From NCBI GenBank assembly GCA_040756655.1, contig JBFLYN010000008.1, forward strand, positions 22,763 through 86,762: a DNA stretch of 64,000 bases. Reading direction: 5' to 3'. A program made the translations under genes and the position numbers. The stretch's first letter is position 1. Every line of letters begins with the position of its first letter. Of the stretch, positions 17,503 to 25,488 are shown in pieces. The DNA comes from JBFLYN01 sp040756655. Its GTDB lineage: Bacteria > Bacillota > Sulfobacillia > UBA8153. The notes below the pieces were generated by a model. It was not told the DNA's origin. It worked only from the letters and a program-made list of their open reading frames with translations, and made no database searches.

Positions 17503-17532
17503 TTGACGGCCTCTGTCTCCTGGGAGTAGACT
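17503..17532 (+). promoter_or_regulatory. Probable sigma-A promoter of the his operon
   Basis: TTGACG (17503-17508) and TAGACT (17527-17532) are separated by 18 nt, giving a start point about 50 nt before hisZ. No T-box or histidine leader peptide is apparent downstream. Confidence 0.55.
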
Positions 17533-17589
17533 GGCGGTAGTCCTTTATTAGGGTAAAGTGATAAAGCCAAAAAGCAAAGGAGTGATCCT

Positions 17590-18810
17590 ATGTCCGGTCC
17601 CGGGGACGCCGCCGGGGCGCAGCCACCCGACGGGTTCGCCGAGCTTCTCCCGGGTGAAGCAGCCTGTCACCGGCGGGTAGAGGATCTACTGCTGGGCTCC
17701 TTCCGGCGTTGGGGGTATGACGAAGTCATCACACCTTCTTGTGAGCACTACCACACCCTCGCCGGGACTTGCGGGGAGGAAGCCTTCAAGTTCGTGGACC
17801 ACCGGGGGAGGATCTTGGCCTTGCGACCGGATGTCACCCCCTCTATCGCGCGTCTTGCAGCTACCAGGCTGGCCGGAGTCTCACCCCTGCGCCTGTGCTA
17901 CCGAGCGCAGGTGTTCAGGAGCCAACAGCAGGAAGGGTGGCACGAGTGGGGACAGGCCGGCGCCGAGCTGGTGGGCCCGGGCGGACCGGGTGCCGACGGC
18001 GAGATCCTGGCCCTGGCCCTCCAGTCCCTGCAGGAACTGGGGCTGGACAGCTTCCAGGCGGCAGTGGGCCACCGGGGACTGCTGGAGGCCTTGCTGGAGG
18101 CAGCCGGGCTGGGCCACCAGGGGCAGGCCCGGGCATTGGATGCCCTGCGCAGGCGGGACCTGGTTACCCTGAAGTCTCTTCTGGGTTCAGGGAGCCTGCT
18201 GGGAAAACTCGTAGCCCACCCGGCTCGCTGGTCGGCCGGCCAGTTGCTGCCAGAGCTGGAAAACCAGCTGGGAGGTGGCACGGCACTCATGGAAATCCAC
18301 GCCATCTTCGCCATGCTGGAGGCGGCCGGGCTCAGCCACCGGGCCTATCTCGACCTGGGGCTGGTCCGCGGACCGGCCTACTACACAGGCATGGTGTTTG
18401 ACATCTACGCGCCGCCGGTGCGGCGGGCGCTGGGCGGGGGTGGTCGCTACGACCGCTTGCTGCAGGCCTTCGGCTCCTCCCGGCCCGCTACCGGTTTCAG
18501 CTTTGATGTGCCCGCGCTGGTGCAGGCCGTCAAGGAGCAGTGCCCTCTTCAGGCTGGGGGCCGGGACTACTACGTGGTGCCTGTCCCCGGCCGGGAACAG
18601 GCGGCTTTTGCATGCGCTGTCCGGCTCCGGCGCCGGGGCTACACGGTGGAACTGGCCCTTGACCCCAGTGGTGTAGAAAATGCCCTGGCCTGGGCCCGCG
18701 ACCGCGGCTTCGCCCGCGTCTTGTTAGTGGGAAACAGTGAGAATAGCGAAGTGGTGCTCGCCAGCATGTCCCGACCCCCGGGCCAGGGCAGGCCGGCGGG
18801 GATCCATTGA
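17590..18810 (+). CDS. hisZ: ATP phosphoribosyltransferase regulatory subunit HisZ
   Basis: A 406-residue paralogue of histidyl-tRNA synthetase that lacks charging activity. It forms a hetero-octamer with short HisG and confers histidine feedback. Visible family features are DGFAELLPGEAACHRRVEDLLL, GYDEVITPSCEHYHTL, FKFVDHRGRILALRPDVTPSIAR, LCYRAQVFR and the C-terminal ARGPAYYTGMVFDIYAP-like segment with GGGGRYDRLL. It begins at ATG 17590 with AAAGGAGTGATCCT upstream. It is the first gene of the operon. Use of HisZ implies the short HisG form, which is what follows. Confidence 0.93.
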   Translation: MSGPGDAAGAQPPDGFAELLPGEAACHRRVEDLLLGSFRRWGYDEVITPSCEHYHTLAGTCGEEAFKFVDHRGRILALRPDVTPSIARLAATRLAGVSPLRLCYRAQVFRSQQQEGWHEWGQAGAELVGPGGPGADGEILALALQSLQELGLDSFQAAVGHRGLLEALLEAAGLGHQGQARALDALRRRDLVTLKSLLGSGSLLGKLVAHPARWSAGQLLPELENQLGGGTALMEIHAIFAMLEAAGLSHRAYLDLGLVRGPAYYTGMVFDIYAPPVRRALGGGGRYDRLLQAFGSSRPATGFSFDVPALVQAVKEQCPLQAGGRDYYVVPVPGREQAAFACAVRLRRRGYTVELALDPSGVENALAWARDRGFARVLLVGNSENSEVVLASMSRPPGQGRPAGIH

Positions 18811-18824
18811 AGGGAGGCGGGACC

Positions 18825-19457
18825 ATGCCCGCACTCACGCTGGCGCTGGCCAAAGGCAGGCTCCTGCCGCCGAGTCTGAAGGCCTTGGCCAAGGCCGGGC
18901 TGGGACTTCCGGAGCTGGAGCCCGAGAGCAGGCAGGCAGTGTTCCACGGACCTGGGGGTCTTAGAGTGATCATCATCCGTGACGACGACATACCCACCTA
19001 CGTGGCCAGGGGCGCGGCTGACCTGGGGATCGTGGGAAAGGACATCCTGGAAGAAGCCGGAGGGCCCACCGTGGAACTGGCGGACCTGGGTTACGCCCGG
19101 TGCCGCCTGGTGCTGGCCGTCCCTCAAGGACAGAACAGGTTGGGCCCGGATCTCACGGTGGCCACCAAGTACCCGCGGGTTAGCACGGCGTATTTCTCCT
19201 CGCGGGGAGTGGCCGCCCGGGTCATCCACGTACACGGTGCCACGGAACTCGCCCCCCGGTTGGGGCTGGCCGGTGCCATCGTGGACCTGGTGGCCACCGG
19301 ACGGACCCTGGAAGTGAACCAGCTGGAAGTAGCTGATACCATTCTGCACGCCTCGGCCCGGCTCATCGGAAACCCTGCCTCCTGCAGCCTGAAAGGCTCA
19401 TACCTTTGGCCCTTGGTAGAGAGGTTGAAAGAGTGTGCCGGGGGTGAGGAGTCATGA
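18825..19457 (+). CDS. hisG: ATP phosphoribosyltransferase, short form HisG
   Basis: Catalyses the first step of histidine synthesis, ATP + PRPP to phosphoribosyl-ATP, with HisZ as partner. About 210 residues, the short form lacking the C-terminal regulatory domain. Features are LTLALAKGRLLPPSLKAL, RDDDIPTYVARGAADLGIVGKDIL, ATKYPRVSTAYFSS and the PRPP loop region AIVDLVATGRTLEVNQLE. ATG 18825 was preferred over TTG 18807 because AGGGAGG lies 7 nt upstream. It starts 15 nt after hisZ and overlaps hisD by 4 nt. Confidence 0.93.
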   Translation: MPALTLALAKGRLLPPSLKALAKAGLGLPELEPESRQAVFHGPGGLRVIIIRDDDIPTYVARGAADLGIVGKDILEEAGGPTVELADLGYARCRLVLAVPQGQNRLGPDLTVATKYPRVSTAYFSSRGVAARVIHVHGATELAPRLGLAGAIVDLVATGRTLEVNQLEVADTILHASARLIGNPASCSLKGSYLWPLVERLKECAGGEES

Positions 19458-20689
19458 CCCTGGTCATCATGGAGGCCAAGGAGTTTTTGGAAAGACGCGC
19501 CTTCCGCCCCACCCCTTTTGACCTTCCCGCCCGGGTGGCCGCCATCATCGAGCGCGTCCGGTCAGAGGGAGACCTGGCCTTGCTGGACATGGCCGCCCAG
19601 TTCGACCGCGTCGATGCATCCTCTTTTGCCCTGGAAGTTGCCGGCCGGGAGCTGGCCGGAGCCGGCGTTTCACCGGCACTGGCCCGGGCCATGGAGTTGG
19701 CCGCCACTAACATCCGCTCGTTCCACCGCTGGGCCCGTCCCACCTCCAGCCGCTTTGAGTTGGAGGGCGGGACGGTGAATCTGGACTGGGTGCCCCTGGA
19801 GCGAGTGGGAGTGTACATACCTGGGGGGCTGGCCCCCTACCCCTCCACCGTGCTCATGGCGGCCATTCCCGCCCGCGAAGCCGGGGTGGGAGAGATCGTG
19901 GTCTGCACCCCTCCCCAGCGAGACGGCAGCGTGCACCCGGCGGTCCTGTACGCGTGCCGCTTGGCAGGCGTGAACCGGGTGTTCCGGGCAGGGGGCGCTG
20001 GTGCTGTGGCAGCCATGGCCTTGGGGACGGACACCATTCCCAGCGTGGACAAGGTAGTAGGACCGGGTAATGCCTACGTCACCGAAGCCAAGCGCCAGTT
20101 GAGCGGGGTGGTGGGCATCGACTGTTTGGCCGGTCCCAGCGAGCTGGCAGTGCTGGTGGGGGATGGCTGCCCAGTGGGCTGGGCCGCCGCCGACCTGGCC
20201 GCCCAGGCCGAGCATGGTTCCGATGCTTGGGCAGTGGCGGTTTGCACATCCACAGCCAAGGCCCGGGAACTGGTGTCGGAGCTGGCATCCATGGGCGTGA
20301 CCAGGAACGTAAGCGTTGTCACCGTGACCGGCACGGCCCAAGCCCTGGAGTTAATCAACGAGTTGGCCCCGGAGCACGTAGAACTCCTGGTGGAAGGCGC
20401 CGGAGAACTGGCCCCCCGTGTCCGCCGGGCCGGCACCGTGTTTGCCGGCTATCACAGTCCCGCGGCATCAGGTGACTACGCTACCGGGCCCAGTCACGTG
20501 TTGCCCACTGGAGGGAGCGCCCGCTTCTCGTCCGGGCTCTGTACTTCCGATTATATGCGGTGTATCAAGAGAGTGGAACTGGCACCACGCGGGCTGGAAA
20601 CCATGGCCGGGGCATGCCGGGAACTGGCCCGAGCCGAAGGTTTCGAATGGCATGCCCAGAGCATCGCGCGCCGGGTGGTGAGTCCATGA
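19454..20689 (+). CDS. hisD: Histidinol dehydrogenase HisD
   Basis: A 411-residue zinc- and NAD-dependent enzyme that oxidises L-histidinol to L-histidine in two steps, the last reaction of the pathway. Typical segments are RVGVYIPGGLAPYPSTVLMAAIPA, GAGAVAAMALGT, VDKVVGPGNAYVTEAKRQL, GIDCLAGPSELAV, DLAAQAEHGSDAWAV and NELAPEHVELLVE. The catalytic Gln-Ala-Glu-His is present. Overlaps hisG at its start (ATGA) and hisC at its end (ATGA), indicating translational coupling. Confidence 0.95.
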   Translation: MTLVIMEAKEFLERRAFRPTPFDLPARVAAIIERVRSEGDLALLDMAAQFDRVDASSFALEVAGRELAGAGVSPALARAMELAATNIRSFHRWARPTSSRFELEGGTVNLDWVPLERVGVYIPGGLAPYPSTVLMAAIPAREAGVGEIVVCTPPQRDGSVHPAVLYACRLAGVNRVFRAGGAGAVAAMALGTDTIPSVDKVVGPGNAYVTEAKRQLSGVVGIDCLAGPSELAVLVGDGCPVGWAAADLAAQAEHGSDAWAVAVCTSTAKARELVSELASMGVTRNVSVVTVTGTAQALELINELAPEHVELLVEGAGELAPRVRRAGTVFAGYHSPAASGDYATGPSHVLPTGGSARFSSGLCTSDYMRCIKRVELAPRGLETMAGACRELARAEGFEWHAQSIARRVVSP

Positions 20690-21726
20690 TTCGGCTGGAC
20701 CTGAACGAAAGCCCGCTGGACATTCCCCGGGAAACCAAGGAGGCCATCCTGGAAGTGCTCAGGATGGTACCTTTCAACCGGTACCGCAGCGAGTACCGGG
20801 AAGAGTGCATTGCTCTCTTGGCCCGCCAAAACCAGGTCGCCAGGGACATGGTGGTGCTGGGGAACGGGGCCGACGAGATCATAGCCCTGGCCATCGCCGC
20901 TTGTGCGGGACCCCGGGGCCGGGTGGTTCTGCCCATGCCCACCTTCAGCGGGTATGCAGCCCAGGCCCGGGCGGCCGGGGTGGGAATGAGCAGGGTGCCG
21001 GCGGGGTCTGACTTTGCCTTTGACGTGGGGAAGTTGGCCCGGGCCCTGGAGCAGGGGCCGGCCGGGGCCACCCTGCTTTTCTTGTGCCGCCCCAACAACC
21101 CCACGGGTTATACCTGCGCCTTGGAGGATGTGCGCCGCCTACTGGACACCCGCCCGGACGCCGTGGTGGCCGTGGACGAAGCCTACTTCGAGTTTTCCGG
21201 GCTTACCGCCCGGGACTTACTGGAGGAACATCCCAACCTGGTGATCATCAGGACGCTGTCCAAGGCCTTCTGCCTGGCGGGCATCCGGGTGGGTTATGCC
21301 CTGGCCTGGCCGGGGCTGGTCAGCCGGCTGGAGGGGGCCCGGGCCCCTTTCAGCATCAGCGTGGCATCTTACGCCATCGCCGCCCAGGTGCTGAAAAGCA
21401 CGGCGGAGTTCCGTGCCATGGTCAGGCAAATCTCAGAGTGGCGGGACCGGCTCTACGCCCGTCTGCTGGACGTGCCGGGGATCAGGCCTCTCCCCTCGCC
21501 CGCCAACTTCCTACTGCTGGAAGTGGGACCCGGGGCACGCCGCCTGCAGCAAGAGCTCAAAACCCGGGGCATCCTGGTTCGCCATTACGGGGAGGAAAGC
21601 CTCGAAAACTACCTGCGGGTTAGCGTGGGTACACCCAGTGACAACGACTTGTTCGTCCAGGCCTTGGAGGAATTGCTCAACGGGAGGGACGTTCATGACA
21701 TCGCGCACCACCGTGCACCGGACTAG
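20686..21726 (+). CDS. hisC: Histidinol-phosphate aminotransferase HisC
   Basis: A 346-residue PLP-dependent aminotransferase that converts imidazole-acetol phosphate to histidinol phosphate. It begins RLDLNESPLDIP. VVLGNGADEIIALAI, the RPNNPTGYTCAL segment, VAVDEAYFEFSG and the PLP-lysine motif RTLSKAFCLAGIRVGYAL are present. The start at 20686 (ATG overlapping the hisD stop by 4 nt) is set by the family N-terminus; the frame is open earlier. Its 3' end overlaps hisB by 32 nt. Confidence 0.94.
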   Translation: MIRLDLNESPLDIPRETKEAILEVLRMVPFNRYRSEYREECIALLARQNQVARDMVVLGNGADEIIALAIAACAGPRGRVVLPMPTFSGYAAQARAAGVGMSRVPAGSDFAFDVGKLARALEQGPAGATLLFLCRPNNPTGYTCALEDVRRLLDTRPDAVVAVDEAYFEFSGLTARDLLEEHPNLVIIRTLSKAFCLAGIRVGYALAWPGLVSRLEGARAPFSISVASYAIAAQVLKSTAEFRAMVRQISEWRDRLYARLLDVPGIRPLPSPANFLLLEVGPGARRLQQELKTRGILVRHYGEESLENYLRVSVGTPSDNDLFVQALEELLNGRDVHDIAHHRAPD

Positions 21727-22297
21727 CCGGGAGACGGACATCCAGGTGGTGGTAGACCCAGACGGGTCGGGCCAGACCCGGCTGGATACCGGGGTGGGGT
21801 TTTTCGACCACTTCCTGGGCGCCCTAGCCTACTACGCCGGGTTTGACCTGGAGGTGAAGGCCCGGGGCGACCTTCACGTGGATGCCCACCACCTGGCAGA
21901 AGACACCGGCCTGGCCCTGGGGGCCGGGCTCCAGGGGGCTACGACCGGGGAGAGGTCCCGCTACGGACATGCAGTCATACCCATGGACGATGCTCTGGTG
22001 CTGGCAGCCCTGGACGCCGGGGGACGGCCGTATTTTGCCCACAACCTGCCGGCCCGGCTAAACCCCGGCCCTTTCAGTGCGGAGGTAGCCTGCGAGTTTC
22101 TCCGGGCCCTGACCACTGCGGCCGGATGGTGCCTGCACGTGCGCTACGTCACCGGGGATAACGGCCATCATGTGCTGGAGGCAGTGGCCAAGGCGGTGGG
22201 CATGGCCGCCGGGCAGGCACTGCAGCCGACCGGGAACGCGGACGCCCGGTCTACCAAGGGACGGGTCCGGCTGGAAGTGGGGGTCGAACAGGCATGA
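21695..22297 (+). CDS. hisB: Imidazoleglycerol-phosphate dehydratase HisB
   Basis: A 200-residue monofunctional dehydratase (Mn-dependent) that makes imidazole-acetol phosphate. Signature segments are GVGFFDHFLGALAYYAGFDLEV, GDLHVDAHHLAEDTGLALG, GERSRYGHAVIPMDDAL and TGDNGHHVLEAVAKAVG, carrying the His and Glu metal ligands. The C-terminus keeps STKG. ATG 21695 has GGGAGGGACG just upstream and starts inside hisC. It lacks the phosphatase domain of E. coli HisB; no separate histidinol phosphatase is in the operon. Confidence 0.94.
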   Translation: MTSRTTVHRTSRETDIQVVVDPDGSGQTRLDTGVGFFDHFLGALAYYAGFDLEVKARGDLHVDAHHLAEDTGLALGAGLQGATTGERSRYGHAVIPMDDALVLAALDAGGRPYFAHNLPARLNPGPFSAEVACEFLRALTTAAGWCLHVRYVTGDNGHHVLEAVAKAVGMAAGQALQPTGNADARSTKGRVRLEVGVEQA

Positions 22298-22887
22298 TCG
22301 CCATCGTGGACTACGGGGTGGGAAACACCGAGAGCATCAGACGGGCCCTGGAGGTGCTGGGTCTTAGGGCCGTGCTCACCGGCGATGCAGCCACGGTTAG
22401 GTCGGCCCGTGCGGTCATTCTTCCCGGGGTAGGAGCCTTCGATAGCGCCATGGCTACGCTGGAACGAACCGGGCTGGCCGGGACAGTGCGCGACGCCCTG
22501 GGGCTGGGAAGGGTAGTGCTGGGCATCTGCCTGGGCATGCAGGTGCTGTTCTCAAGCAGCGAGGAAGGCACCCGGCGCGGCCTTGGGCTTTTGCCGGGAC
22601 GGGTCGTACGCCTGCCCGGCGGCCAGCGTATCCCCCACCTGGGATGGAACCTGGTGTGCTGGGATCCTCCTATCAGCCCTCCCTCCCACTTCTACTTTGC
22701 CCACTCCTACTATGCTGTCGCCCATCCCGGCCATGTGCTCGCCCGCACCAGCTATGGTACAGGGTTCCCGGCCGTAGTCAACGCGGGTTGTCTGTGGGGA
22801 GTCCAGTTCCACCCCGAAAAGAGCGGCCCAACCGGGCTGGCGCTGTTGGGGGACATCCTCGAAGGGCGGCTGGCCGCATGCTGTTGA
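22294..22887 (+). CDS. hisH: Imidazole glycerol phosphate synthase subunit HisH
   Basis: The glutamine amidotransferase subunit that feeds ammonia to HisF. It is 197 residues. It begins MIAIVDYGVGNTESIRRAL. The oxyanion segment is LPGVGAFDSAM, the nucleophile is in LGICLGMQVLF (about Cys 79), and the catalytic His-Glu pair is in VQFHPEKSGPTG. Overlaps hisB by 4 nt and hisA by about 10 nt. Confidence 0.95.
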   Translation: MIAIVDYGVGNTESIRRALEVLGLRAVLTGDAATVRSARAVILPGVGAFDSAMATLERTGLAGTVRDALGLGRVVLGICLGMQVLFSSSEEGTRRGLGLLPGRVVRLPGGQRIPHLGWNLVCWDPPISPPSHFYFAHSYYAVAHPGHVLARTSYGTGFPAVVNAGCLWGVQFHPEKSGPTGLALLGDILEGRLAACC

Positions 22888-23591
22888 TTCCCGCCATCGA
22901 TCTCCGCGGGGGCCGGTGCGTACGCCTTTTCCAGGGAGACTTCGATCAGGAGTTCAAATACCACGAAGACCCGGTAGAGTGCGCACGGCGCTGGTCGGCC
23001 GCGGGGGCGCGCTGGCTCCATGTGGTGGATTTGGATGGTGCCCGGGCCGGGCGTCCGGTACAGCTGGACGTGGTGTCTGGCATTGCCCGGCTGGGACTGC
23101 CGGTGCAGCTGGGCGGGGGGCTCAGGAGCGTCGTCGATGTAGAACGCGCCCTGGACACGGGAGTGAACCGGGTCATTCTCGGCACATCCGCCGGAGAGGG
23201 CACCCTGGAGACCATGGCCCGGGCGTTTCCCGGGAGAGTATGGGCCGGACTAGACGTGGATACCCTCGGGCAGGTGCGGGTCCGGGGCTGGGAAGAGACC
23301 AGCAGCCGCGACCCCCGGCAGGTAGCACGCCGGGCCCTGGAGGCCGGGGCCTCCGGCATCGTGTACACGGCCACCGGGCGGGATGGGACCATGGCCGGCC
23401 CGGACTGCCCGGGCTGGCTGGCACAACTGGGAGCACCGGTCATCTACGCCGGCGGGGTGGGACAACGGCGGCACTTGGAGCAACTGGCCCGGGCCGGTCG
23501 GAAGTGGCTTTCCGGGATCATCGCCGGCCGGGCCCTATACGAGGGTACCTTGACATACCAAGAGGGGCAAAAGGCCCTGGAGGAGGAGTGA
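22878..23591 (+). CDS. hisA: ProFAR isomerase HisA
   Basis: The 237-residue TIM-barrel isomerase that opens the ribose ring of ProFAR. It begins LLIPAIDLRGGRCVRLFQGDF with the catalytic Asp in AIDLRGG. Also seen are LHVVDLDGARAG, VQLGGGLRSV, NRVILGTSAGEG, IVYTATGRDGTMAGPD (second catalytic Asp region; the usual TDI/D-RDGT is here TATGRDGT) and VIYAGGVGQ. ATG 22878 lies inside the hisH end; the larger open frame upstream is not coding. The stop shares one base with the hisF start. Confidence 0.93.
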   Translation: MLLIPAIDLRGGRCVRLFQGDFDQEFKYHEDPVECARRWSAAGARWLHVVDLDGARAGRPVQLDVVSGIARLGLPVQLGGGLRSVVDVERALDTGVNRVILGTSAGEGTLETMARAFPGRVWAGLDVDTLGQVRVRGWEETSSRDPRQVARRALEAGASGIVYTATGRDGTMAGPDCPGWLAQLGAPVIYAGGVGQRRHLEQLARAGRKWLSGIIAGRALYEGTLTYQEGQKALEEE

Positions 23592-24352
23592 TGGTGCTGG
23601 CAGTAAGAGTCATCCCCTGCCTGGATGTACACGGTGGGCGGGTGGTCAAGGGGGTGAGGTTCGTTGACCTCCAGGACGCCGGGGACCCGGTCCAACTGGC
23701 CGGGTACTATAGCCGCTCCGGCGCCGACGAACTGGTATACCTGGACATCAGCGCATCCCATGAAGGACGCTCCACGCTATTGGACACCGTTCGCCGGACT
23801 GCGGCCCAGGTGTTCATCCCCTTGACGGTGGGCGGGGGAGTACGCGAACTCGAAGACATCCAGTCGCTGTTAAGGGCTGGGGCAGACAAGGTGGCCATGA
23901 ACACCGCAGCCGTTCAGCGCCCTGAACTGGTAAGCAGGGCATCCCTGCGCTTCGGTGGCCAGTGCGTGGTGGTGGCCATCGATGCCCGCAAAGAACACGA
24001 TGGTTGGCAAGTGTACACCCACGGGGGACGCCATCCAACCGGAATGGATGTACTAGAGTGGGCCCGGGAGGTCGAAAAGTTGGGGGCCGGCGAGCTCCTC
24101 CTGACCAGCATGGACCGGGACGGCACCAAGGACGGGTATGACCTGGAACTTACGGTCCGGGTAGCGGGGTCGGTCTCCATACCAGTCATCGCCTCGGGAG
24201 GGGCCGGTACCCTGCAGCACCTGGTAGATGCCGTCACCGTGGGAGGTGCCAGCGCCGTGTTGGTGGCATCGAACTTCCACCGGGGGGACTGGACCGTGGC
24301 TGAGGCCAAGTCGTTCATGATCCGGGCTGGCCTGGAGGTGAGACCAGCATGA
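23591..24352 (+). CDS. hisF: Imidazole glycerol phosphate synthase subunit HisF
   Basis: The 253-residue cyclase subunit (TIM barrel) that forms IGP and AICAR using ammonia from HisH. RVIPCLDVHGGRVVKGVRFVDL carries the first catalytic Asp, LLTSMDRDGTKDGYDLEL the second. LTVGGGVRELEDIQSLLRAGADKVAMNTAA and IASGGAGTLQHL are the phosphate-binding loops. ATG 23591 has AGGAGGAG immediately before it and overlaps the hisA stop; GTG 23594 is an alternative. The 3' end overlaps hisIE by 4 nt. Confidence 0.95.
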   Translation: MVLAVRVIPCLDVHGGRVVKGVRFVDLQDAGDPVQLAGYYSRSGADELVYLDISASHEGRSTLLDTVRRTAAQVFIPLTVGGGVRELEDIQSLLRAGADKVAMNTAAVQRPELVSRASLRFGGQCVVVAIDARKEHDGWQVYTHGGRHPTGMDVLEWAREVEKLGAGELLLTSMDRDGTKDGYDLELTVRVAGSVSIPVIASGGAGTLQHLVDAVTVGGASAVLVASNFHRGDWTVAEAKSFMIRAGLEVRPA

Positions 24353-25014
24353 GCGCCGCCCGGGGCCTGATGCCAGTGATAGTACAGGACCAAAAGACCC
24401 TGCAGGTCCTGATGCTGGCCTACGCCAATGCCGAGGCCGTGGCGCTCACCCGCTCCACGGGTTTTGCCCACTTTTGGAGCCGGAGCCGCGATTCCATCTG
24501 GAAGAAAGGCGAAAGCTCCGGCAACTTCTTGGCAGTAGCTGCCGTCATCGCCGACTGTGACGGCGATGCCCTCTTGTACCTGGTGGATGCTACCGGTCCA
24601 GCCTGTCACACGGGAGAAAAGAGCTGCTTTTTCAAACCGCTCGGGCCGGGTGACACCCGGGCGCCCAGCTCCTCGTCGATCTTACACGCACTGGCACAGG
24701 TCATCGAGGAACGCAAGACCCACCTACCGCCCGGGTCCTATGTGACCGGGTTGTTTGCCCGGGGGGAGGATGCCATCCTAGAGAAGGTGGGCGAGGAGGC
24801 CACCGAGGTGGTGCTGGCCGCCAAGGCCCGGGACCGGGAAGGACTTTGCCGGGAAATGGCCGACCTTTGGTTTCACTGCCTGGTGGCTCTGGCCGCCAGC
24901 GGCCTGGGACCAGACCACGTGTTGGAAGAGCTGGAGAGACGGAGAGTACAGGGCGCAAGGCCAAGCATACCCAAACCCGCTCCGGGTGGGGAAAATGCCA
25001 AGACCGGGGTCTAA
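24349..25014 (+). CDS. hisIE: Bifunctional HisI-HisE (PRA-CH / PRA-PH)
   Basis: A 221-residue fusion. The N-terminal part (about 1-110) is phosphoribosyl-AMP cyclohydrolase, with VLMLAYANAEAVALT, HFWSRSRDSIWKKGESSGN, the metal site DCDGDALLYLVD and the cysteine pair in GPACHTGEKSCFF. The C-terminal part (about 118-205) is phosphoribosyl-ATP pyrophosphohydrolase, with GSYVTGLFARGEDAILEKVGEEATEVVLAAK and MADLWFHCLVALAASGL. The stop codon TAA is the loop of the operon terminator hairpin. It is the last gene of the operon. Confidence 0.95.
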   Translation: MSAARGLMPVIVQDQKTLQVLMLAYANAEAVALTRSTGFAHFWSRSRDSIWKKGESSGNFLAVAAVIADCDGDALLYLVDATGPACHTGEKSCFFKPLGPGDTRAPSSSSILHALAQVIEERKTHLPPGSYVTGLFARGEDAILEKVGEEATEVVLAAKARDREGLCREMADLWFHCLVALAASGLGPDHVLEELERRRVQGARPSIPKPAPGGENAKTGV

Positions 25015-25025
25015 GACCCCGGTCT
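25001..25025 (+). terminator. Hairpin at end of his operon, stop codon in loop
   Basis: Perfect 11-bp stem AGACCGGGGTC/GACCCCGGTCT whose 3-nt loop is the TAA of hisIE. No T-run follows (AGTGAGCAG), so it is a strong hairpin but not a textbook intrinsic terminator. Confidence 0.65.
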
Positions 25026-25047
25026 AGTGAGCAGTTGCGTGCGCAGC

Positions 25048-25488
25048 CTACCAGCGGACCAGCAGGGCACCAGCCAGTAGGAACGCGGCCCCCAGCAACC
25101 TGGCGGTCGTGAATGGCCGCACCGGCAGTCCCAGCAGGCCGAAGTGATCCAGCGCTAGTGCTGCGGTAAGCTGCGCCGCTAGTAGCCAGCCGGTAGTTCG
25201 CCCGGCTCCTGCCATCTGGACCAAGAGGATGCTGCCTACCACAATACCCGTTCCCATCAGGCCGCCGCCCAGCAGGAGCCCTGGTGGAGCCTGGGTCAGA
25301 GTCCCTAGGCCTGGTCGTATGGCCACGACCAGCACCAACAAGACCGCGGCTCCCACGGAAAACGACACGAGGGCCGCCACCAGTGGTGGGCAGTAACGGC
25401 TTAAAGCCGCGTTGACTGCGCCCTGGCTGCCTATGAGTACGCCTACAGCCGCGGCCAGCACTGCGGCAGTGGCCAGCCCGTGACTCAT
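25048..25488 (-). CDS. DMT-superfamily transporter, YdcZ (DUF606) type
   Basis: A 146-residue protein with four to five membrane helices of the small YdcZ/DUF606 class of drug/metabolite transporters. Features are VLIGSQGAVNAALSRYCPPLVAALVSFSVGAAVLL, a second half with GGLMGTGIVVGSILLVQMAGAGRTTGWLLAAQLTAALALDHFG, and a C-terminal helix AARLLGAAFLLAGALLV-like. Its ATG overlaps the stop of the ring-opening amidohydrolase by 4 nt, so it is the last gene of that operon. It could export a product such as an amide or amino acid, but the substrate is not readable. Confidence 0.75.
   Translation of the reverse strand: MSHGLATAAVLAAAVGVLIGSQGAVNAALSRYCPPLVAALVSFSVGAAVLLVLVVAIRPGLGTLTQAPPGLLLGGGLMGTGIVVGSILLVQMAGAGRTTGWLLAAQLTAALALDHFGLLGLPVRPFTTARLLGAAFLLAGALLVRW

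Noticed and set aside
17416..17589. T-box or histidine-rich leader peptide upstream of hisZ
   Set aside because: The leader is only about 55 nt from the proposed promoter to hisZ, with no T-box core sequence and no run of His codons.
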